Source: Escarpia spicata
Lineage: Eukaryota > Annelida > Polychaeta > Sabellida > Siboglinidae
Length of the DNA stretch: 64,000 nucleotides
Direction: 5' to 3'
Assembly: GCA_963995525.1 (NCBI GenBank)
Contig: OZ023214.1
Location: forward strand, 43,767,998 to 43,831,997
The position numbers were made by a program, and so were the translations under genes. The notes beneath the pieces are model-generated. The model was not told the DNA's origin. It did not search any database and worked only from the letters and a program-made list of their open reading frames with translations. Of this stretch, positions 57,776 through 64,000 are shown in pieces; the first letter of the stretch is position 1, and each line of letters opens with the position of its first letter.

Positions 57776-58189
57776 TTCTCCAGTCTGAAATAAATACACA
57801 AATACTTAATGTTATACTTTATGATGTAAGATAATCTGATCACACTCCATCGTATCCAAACTTTATTTCTCATCTGTCATGTTTGCTGCAGTTGAGAATC
57901 AATGTATGACAGGGATGCTTGGGTCGTCAGATGTTTTGGCAGGGCCATGTTGCAGAATAAACCGAGCTAATACGTGTTAGTTAGGAAGTCTGGAAAATAT
58001 GCAAACATTCAATTTAAAGTTTCACTGTATATTATGGTTTAAAATTGCATTAAACATTACCACACCAGGAATGCTGGGTTTCAAAATTCTCATCTGCCCA
58101 GTAACTCTGAATTCGCTACTGCTGTAATATTAGTGAAGCCAGACGTTTGAGAAAAGAGTCTCTACTTGTTTAATATGTGGTCAGGTGCG

Positions 58190-58424
58190 GTAAATAACTG
58201 GCTGCGCTGCTAGTCTCGGGGCGTATTTCTTTTGTCTCTCCGACCTGTCCGCGGACGTCCGCGGAGAGAAATTTGCTATTCTATTTGACGCGGAGAGATC
58301 ACGTGATCTCTCCGCGTTAAAAAGAACAGCCCGGAGAGGCTCTCCGGACCGCTCCGATTTCTCCGCCTGTAGGGCATGTCGCATGCGGAGAGGTTCCGGT
58401 TGAATCGGCCACGTGACTTTCAAC
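58190..58424. promoter_or_regulatory. CG-rich palindromic segment, putative promoter
   Basis: Contains an 18-bp perfect palindrome (58248-58265), a 30-bp perfect palindrome centred on TCACGTGA (58288-58317, extending imperfectly to 58276-58329), CCGGAGAGGCTCTCCGG, and a second E-box CCACGTGAC (58409-58417) eight bases before an ATG. It contrasts sharply with the AT-rich surroundings and partly matches the region before EXOSC4. Confidence 0.55.
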
Positions 58425-58445
58425 ATGGCGGAATATAAACGAAAG
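58425..58445 (+). CDS. Orphan first-exon candidate (ATG plus splice donor)
   Basis: CAACATGGCG gives a good start context; seven codons (MAEYKRK) end at AAG|GTAAGT, a strong donor. I found no partner exon in the window, so the gene is unknown: an alternative start of a neighbour, a gene with exons beyond the window, or chance. Confidence 0.3.
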
Positions 58446-58957
58446 GTAAGTAGCATTGTACAGAATATAAACTGAAATATGTAGTTTTCAGTTTGCTTTG
58501 TACATGTGATAACGCAATGATATACATTTTACTTGAACAATATACACGATGAAGCGTGTAAATATGTATTTGGGTTATTCAACTAAGTGAAATAAGGGTT
58601 TTCTGTATTATCGCCATGATGACAAAACATTTAATGATTGAAATCAGAAATGTCAAATAAGGAACCTGCCTGGGTATACTCTGTAAACACAGATGACTAG
58701 ATGAGAATTATACTGCATCCATTCTGTTAAAATAGCATGATACAGAAACAGGTCTACGCAACATAGCCGGTAAGTCGTAAACATGCAGAGTATGCTATAT
58801 TTAAATATTAATAATAATAAGATAACTTCTATTATGGCATTTATGCCTAAATCCTTGGAAACCAAGCTCAGAGGCGCATCAAAACAACAGGATTGGTCAA
58901 TCTTAAAATCCATAAATAGTATTCAGTTTTTAAATGATGACGGAATTTTGTAATATT

Positions 58958-59600
58958 TTCAACTGATCTAACACTAAGAGGGAGCATTTTCTTAATGCCC
59001 AGAAGACTGAGGAGCTCATCATCGACTTCAGGAGATACCCCACCCCACCCAAAGACCTGGTCATCAATGGTGAGACTGTCAAGCGTGTATCAGAGTACAA
59101 GTACCTAGGTACCGCAATTGACTCTAAACTGACCTTCAGTGCAAACACAGCTTTGAACAACAAGAAATGCCAACAGAAGCTTTATTTTCTGCGTAAACTC
59201 AGATCCCTCGGGGTGAGCCGTCATGTTCTGAGGACCTTCTATGGCTGTTACCTTGAGAGTACTGTAACCTTTGGCTTTCTGGCATGGCATGGTGGATTGA
59301 GTGTCACCAATCGGAATATCCTGAGTCGCGTCATCAGACTCGGCAGCAAGGTGATCGGAGAGGAACTTACCAGTGTAGACGACCTGTACAGGCGGAGGGC
59401 AAAGAGGAAGGGAAGGCAGATCTCTCTGGATCCCTATCATCCCCTAAATCACTGTTACAATCTGGCCGTCGTTTTCAGCTGCCTCAACTAAGACTCGGTC
59501 GCTCTCTAAATTCCTTCATCCCATCCTGTATTCGTCTTCTAAACGAATGATCTGCCTCCTTCCTTCCCCCTCTCTCCAATGCCTATCTGGCCGCTTGAGA
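58958..59600 (+). mobile_element. LINE (L2/CR1-like) C-terminal fragment, frameshifted
   Basis: Encodes KTEELIIDFRRYP, EYKYLGTAIDSKLTF, QQKLYFLRKLRSLGVS, LRTFYGCYLES and, after a frameshift near 59455, LLQSGRRFQLPQLRLG then SFIPSCIRLLNE. 5'-truncated; tail near 59630 has GTGTGCGTGTGTG. Confidence 0.85.
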
Positions 59601-59639
59601 ATAATAATAGGGGTTCATGTGTGTGCGTGTGTGATAATA

Positions 59640-60270
59640 CTGGTAATTGCACCGTATTCCACCTAGTTAAATAACAGTATCATACAGGAAGCCAATGCAG
59701 ACTTCAAATGTGGTACAGAGCGAAAGAAAACGAGGAGATCTTGTAACTACTCTTGCTAGAAAATTTTGGACATGCTGAAGTTTTGTAATATCCTTGCTTG
59801 CGATATTATAAACGATGGAATTGCACTACTAAAGTCTGCTGCTACAAACACTGTTGCAATAGTTTTAGCAACAGAAAATAACATGCCTGCGAATACGGCG
59901 AAGATCACGGATATGATAAAAACAGCAGCGACATGTTTGAGATATGTGTTGTCGGACATTGAAGTTACTATCAAATATCACTCCTAAATTCCGCACCGAG
60001 GTTGCTGGTGTGATATACTGATTCAAAATATGTGTATGGAAAAAACCATCCAGTTTACAACGCTGCATTGGAGTACCAATAATGATCAAACCAGTTTTAA
60101 TTGCATTTAATTTCAACTTGCTGTCAATAATCCAGTGGAAGATATCTTGAAGGCAATCACTAAGTTGGTTAAGGGAGCGATTTGTATTCGGGGTAGCCAA
60201 CGAAATGTAGATCTGAGTATCATCAGCATAAAGATATTGATCCAATTTGTCTTTGTATAACAGAGCTTAG
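59640..60270 (-). mobile_element. LINE (CR1-like) fragment, frameshifted
   Basis: Minus strand encodes QYLYADDTQIYISLATPNTN, CLQDIFHWIIDSKLKLNAIK and VRNLGVIFDSNF, then in another frame AKTIATVFVAADF and LQHVQNFLARVVTRSPRF. Lies tail-to-tail with the plus-strand fragment at 58958-59600. Confidence 0.85.
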
Positions 60271-60279
60271 TGGCGTTGT

Positions 60280-61665
60280 GACATGTTTATATTGTCAATT
60301 GCAGTCATGATGCAGTATCAAAACAATGAATGTACATTTAATAACATTCTCGTATTGTTATGTTTTGGTACCCCATAAAACAGTGCCATCAGATACCACT
60401 ATAGTGGTGTGGTTGTTTGCTGCACAGCATACCATTCTTGGAATCAGGGAACTGAGTAAATGCAGGGTAATATTAATAACACAATTTTATTAAAATTTTC
60501 ATTACATTATTTACAAGCATCCATTTTTACTTTAACATGTATTGTATGAATCAATAATGTAAGGATTTTCAGAAATTAAATAGCACATGTTTAATTTTTT
60601 CTTAAAAAATTAGATAATTTGAAATAGATTACTGTTATTTTCAATGTTGTAATTCATGCAATGTTACCACGCATCAGAGCGGTGGGGTTCATAATGGTCC
60701 AGTGATGTGTGGCAGGTTCAATTCCTGTTGGTGTTTGAATGTTGCATACAAAACAGTACTGGTTGTGCACATCCACTGATTCCATTAATTGCCTTCAGCA
60801 TGTGTAATGTAGTTTTGATGTCGCCCCTACCACTTTTCTATCTGAAGTGATGTATTTTTTATGTGATTAATAAAAAACACAAACAAATCAATCAGAAACA
60901 GTGCTTGAAGATTTAATTTGAACCGTGAAGAGATTGTATACATATTTTTTTATTCTTTACTCAATATCACTCCTGTGACAGTCAAAATGTATTGCTTGCA
61001 TAACAAATGCCTACACACTAATATGAAAACAAATGCCTACATAAATATGATATGAACATGCACCTTTGTTGCATGGAATTATTTGCACATACATTAAATG
61101 TACTTATTTAGTAAGGGTAACATCATAATGCAATTCAACTGTTTGATTTATCCGTTGCAAGAAAATTACATCATGAAAAACACACATATTGCTTTGACTA
61201 TGATCGTGACATTGGTGATGATCCAAGATTGTTTCTCGTCTCCTTCAGGTTAGGCAGCTACTCTCAAACAGTTTCCGTGAACACATCATCAGTGTAATGC
61301 GAATTAAACAATACTTATTGTATTGGAATGTGTTAAAGGGAACTGTTTGCCATGCAAATACAACCACATATTTGTTATACACCCAGCTTCTTGAAGGACC
61401 ATACAATGGATGTGTGACATATACAATGTGTCTTGTAAAAAGATATACAATCATGTAATGTGAAATGTGGGATTACATCATGCAATAGCATGCACGCTTT
61501 TATTGGATAAGAAATGTCTTTCTTATTTATTTCTAATAGTTACATCATTAAACACAACACATAGATGTCCCATCTTTGATGAGTAAGTACCATGCCCTAC
61601 AGCACATCATGATTTTAACAAGTTACATATTAAATATGATATTGTGCACACAACTATCAATGTTT
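60280..61665. other. Intergenic, nothing recognised
   Basis: AT-rich; no exon or repeat partner was recognised. Confidence 0.4.
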
Positions 61666-61671
61666 AGTTGG

Positions 61672-61869
61672 CAGACCTGGGTTCAATTCTTATTTGAATT
61701 GAATTTATCAACAATGTGCTCGAATTTTATTTGAATAAAATGAAAAATTATTGAATTGGAATTGATCCTTCTTGTGAGTAAATTGAATTAAATTGGAATT
61801 GATCCTTGGTAAATAAAAATGAATTGCAATTTAATTGGAATTGACAAAAGTTAATTGAACCCAGGTCTG
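61672..61869. mobile_element. hAT-like MITE, 198 bp
   Basis: Perfect 17-bp terminal inverted repeats, CAGACCTGGGTTCAATT and its complement (61853-61869). Flanking octamers TTAGTTGG / ATAGTAGG agree at 6 of 8, consistent with an aged 8-bp target duplication. The interior is dominated by GAATTG words. Confidence 0.75.
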
Positions 61870-62284
61870 ATAGTAGGCCTACACACTATTTTTATAATTT
61901 GCTCCTCCAATTATACACAGTACACGAATAAATACATATTTTAACGTAAATGTGATTGCAATACTCAATGTTTTTTTTTCGAGTATCCATTTGTTCTACC
62001 CTATTTGCTTGCTACACGTGGCGAACACTACAAATTAAGCAACAACAATGCGGTGTATGTCATACACAGATCACATGAACGCATCGGCATTGACACAGTC
62101 ACAGGCGTTACACATACGACATAGTGTTTATTTTTGTTACAATATTAATGCATATTTTTGTAGTACAAATTATTGACTAATAATATAACAGCACATGATG
62201 TGAACTTGTGAGCATATGTAACATATTTAATGTTGTAAGCATCATCGTAGTTTAAGAAAAAACAACTAACAAAACGACTCGGCT

Positions 62285-62457
62285 AGTGATTCTGCGTCCA
62301 TGTTGTTTATGGGCGATAACAAGGCGGTTGCTATCATCTCCGATGTGCGCCGAAGTCTATTCTATTTGACCCTCTCCGCTTTCTCCGCTTCCGGCGTCTC
62401 CGCGGACTGCAAAAGAAATACGCCCTCGGTTCTAGCCGCTGCAGCAACAACGACAAG
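62285..62457 (+). promoter_or_regulatory. EXOSC4 promoter / 5' UTR region
   Basis: Locally CG-rich, with TCTCCGC repeats. Shares CTATTCTATTTGAC (62357-62370) in the same orientation and CAAAAGAAATACGCC (62410-62424) inverted with the palindromic block at 58220-58289. No TATA box was seen. Confidence 0.5.
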
Positions 62458-62628
62458 ATGGCTGGGGTGGACATGTTATCAGATGAAGGTTTTCGAATTG
62501 ATGGTCGACGACCGAATGAGTTGCGAAGAATTCAGTGCCGAATGGGAGTGTTCGCTCAGGCAGATGGGTCCGCATACATAGAGCACGGAAATACGAAAGT
62601 GTTGGCTGCTGTGTATGGGCCGCACGAT
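62458..62628 (+). CDS. EXOSC4: EXOSC4 exon 1, residues 1-57
   Basis: ATG in GACAAGATGG context; donor GAT|GTAAGT. Starts MAGVDMLSDEGFRIDGRR, nearly collinear with the human start. Confidence 0.95.
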
Positions 62629-63677
62629 GTAAGTGTGGGCGATAATATAGGCGGTTCGTGTAGCTAGGCTGATCGGTACCGGCTGGGGTTACTCCCGGCT
62701 GGGCATGCTAGTCTAGGCCTAGCTAGAAGATGCCAGTTCAAAAGTAAACTATTGTCTTGAACTGAAAATGTTTTGGATTTCCTCAAAAAGTGAAAACAAA
62801 CTGTTGCACACAAAGTTACCCCCGGCCCTAGCCCTAGGCTTACTTAGGCCTAGTCACTAGATCTAGGGCTAGGCCTAGCCTAGCCTAGCATCTAGATTCT
62901 AGGTACTATTAATATAGTGTCGTGGCAGTGTGTAGTGATGTATAAAAACTAAATCTAATCTAGATAATAGAGTAAATAGTGTCACGTTTGTGTACAACCA
63001 AAATTCATTTAATGTCGGTCATGGCATGGTACACAATCCCATTTTAATATGAATGACTACTTTCAAGTTCATTTGGTTGAAGATTTTGTTTGGGGGAGCG
63101 TTAACAACATGATCGAGAGAGGAGAAATGTAGTAGACAGTGTGATTTAGTGGTGTACACAAGGGCACTGAGGGGTTGTAGCATGAGAGGGGTAAAAGGGA
63201 ATGGGAGAGGTGTCTTTGGTGCTCAGAGGTGGCGCAGATGCCTGGCCTCAAAAGTCCATGGTTGTCGCTACTTAAATATTCACAACACTACATATTTGAA
63301 CATCCAAGAGCCAGTAGTTGTTTCATGATAGGTTAGACCAGTTGAGGATTCATTGATCAGTATCAATGTTGATCATGTTCTGAATCTATTCGTATTATAA
63401 TGTGGATTGCTGTACCAGTCGCACAGCAGTCAGGTAAATGCTTACCATTCTATCATCAATGCTTTAGATCCAAGGCAGCAAGGGCAGGGCGGCGGGGCAT
63501 GACAACGCTTTCATCAACTGCCAGTACAGCATGGCTACCTTCAGTACGGGGGAGAGGAAACAGAGGCCGCGGGGAGACCGCAAATCACAGGAGATGACCC
63601 ATCACTTGAAGCAGACATTTGATGGCGCAATACTCACACACCTCTACCCACACTCACAGATTGACATTTATGTTGAG
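62458..63677 (+). CDS. EXOSC4: Exosome complex component RRP41, 5' part (gene continues past window)
   Basis: RRP41 is an RNase PH-like subunit of the six-member ring of the eukaryotic RNA exosome. Two exons: 62458-62628 (residues 1-57) and 63468-63677 (58-127), phase 0 at both junctions. Visible: DGRRPNELRRIQCRMGVFAQ, ADGSAYIEHGNTKVLAAVYG, INCQYSMATFSTGERKQRPR and HSQIDIYVE, matching human EXOSC4 closely as I recall it. About half of the usual 245-residue protein is present; the remaining exons must lie beyond 64000. Confidence 0.95.
62629..63467. other. EXOSC4 intron 1
   Basis: Near 62820-62900 there is a run of CTAGGCCTAG-type words (CCTAGCCCTAGGC, TAGGCCTAGTCACTAG), a local low-complexity palindromic patch. 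Nothing else was recognised. Confidence 0.6.
63468..63677 (+). CDS. EXOSC4: EXOSC4 exon 2, residues 58-127
   Basis: Acceptor ATGCTTTAG|ATC; donor GAG|GTATGC. Contains NCQYSMATFSTGERK and QTFDGAILTHLYPHSQID. Confidence 0.95.
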
Positions 63678-64000
63678 GTATGCAAGAGCAATGACAGTAT
63701 TTGTATTTTCATGTGGTACATAAATTTCTTGTTTGTCTTGTCAAAAAATCTGTTGTATCGATTATTTTACTTCTAGTGCAAATAAATACACAATTTGTGT
63801 ACTGAATGTAACTGGTAGGTTATTTTAGTTTTATTACATGTACTAGAGAATTGGTGTAGGTTATTCTAGTTGAATTGAATATAGAATTGGTACTCTATGT
63901 TGGCTATTTTATTTATATTGCAAATTAGTAAAGAATCGGTGTACCCCCAGTGGTAGTCTAGTTTATTTCTTTAAGTAGAGAATGTGTGCACTCTCTATGT

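Noticed and set aside
61245..61454. Minus-strand 69-codon open frame as partner exon for the orphan exon at 58.4 kb
   Set aside because: Wrong strand for splicing from 58445 and no recognisable protein similarity.

Overview
Eukaryotic (metazoan) nuclear DNA, AT-rich, with spliced genes, long introns, many minisatellites and decayed transposons. I recognise three conserved genes, assembled exon by exon from splice sites, reading phase and protein similarity recalled from the human orthologues. Small introns, a tRNA-headed SINE, several LINE families and very abundant intronic minisatellites suggest a marine invertebrate (mollusc, lancelet or similar). The species cannot be fixed from sequence alone.

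Layout. 1-4.2 kb is repeat-rich flank downstream of OPLAH. 4.25-43.4 kb (minus strand) is a complete 5-oxoprolinase gene, OPLAH, with 35 coding exons. Their lengths sum to 3837 nt (1278 codons plus stop), every junction is phase-compatible, and the human protein is about the same length. Its introns hold at least seven minisatellite arrays, two sizeable LINE remnants (8.8-11.2 and 32.2-34.4 kb), SINE pieces, a PIF/Harbinger-like remnant (27.4-29.2 kb), a hAT-like element (13.5-14.0 kb) and a pogo-like one (22.6-23.4 kb). 43.4-45.35 kb is the head-to-head intergenic region between OPLAH and PEX26 and contains a fold-back element. 45.35-56.57 kb (plus) is PEX26, five coding exons, 272 codons, with an 8.3 kb first intron full of inverted and direct repeats. 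57.3-60.3 kb holds LINE fragments plus a CG-rich palindromic segment leading into an orphan ATG-plus-splice-donor mini-exon at 58.4 kb. 62.46 kb to the end (plus) is the 5' part of EXOSC4 (two exons; the gene runs off the window).

Functionally the genes are unrelated housekeeping genes: OPLAH returns 5-oxoproline to glutamate in the gamma-glutamyl cycle, PEX26 anchors the PEX1-PEX6 ATPase on peroxisomes, and EXOSC4 is an RNA exosome ring subunit. OPLAH and EXOSC4 are also neighbours in human (from memory, 8q24.3), so this may be an old linkage.

The most unusual structure is OPLAH intron 30. Nearly the whole intron is a 57-bp tandem array whose unit is the 3' splice site plus the first 40 nt of the next exon. 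It offers a ladder of candidate in-frame splice acceptors behind a GC (not GT) donor.
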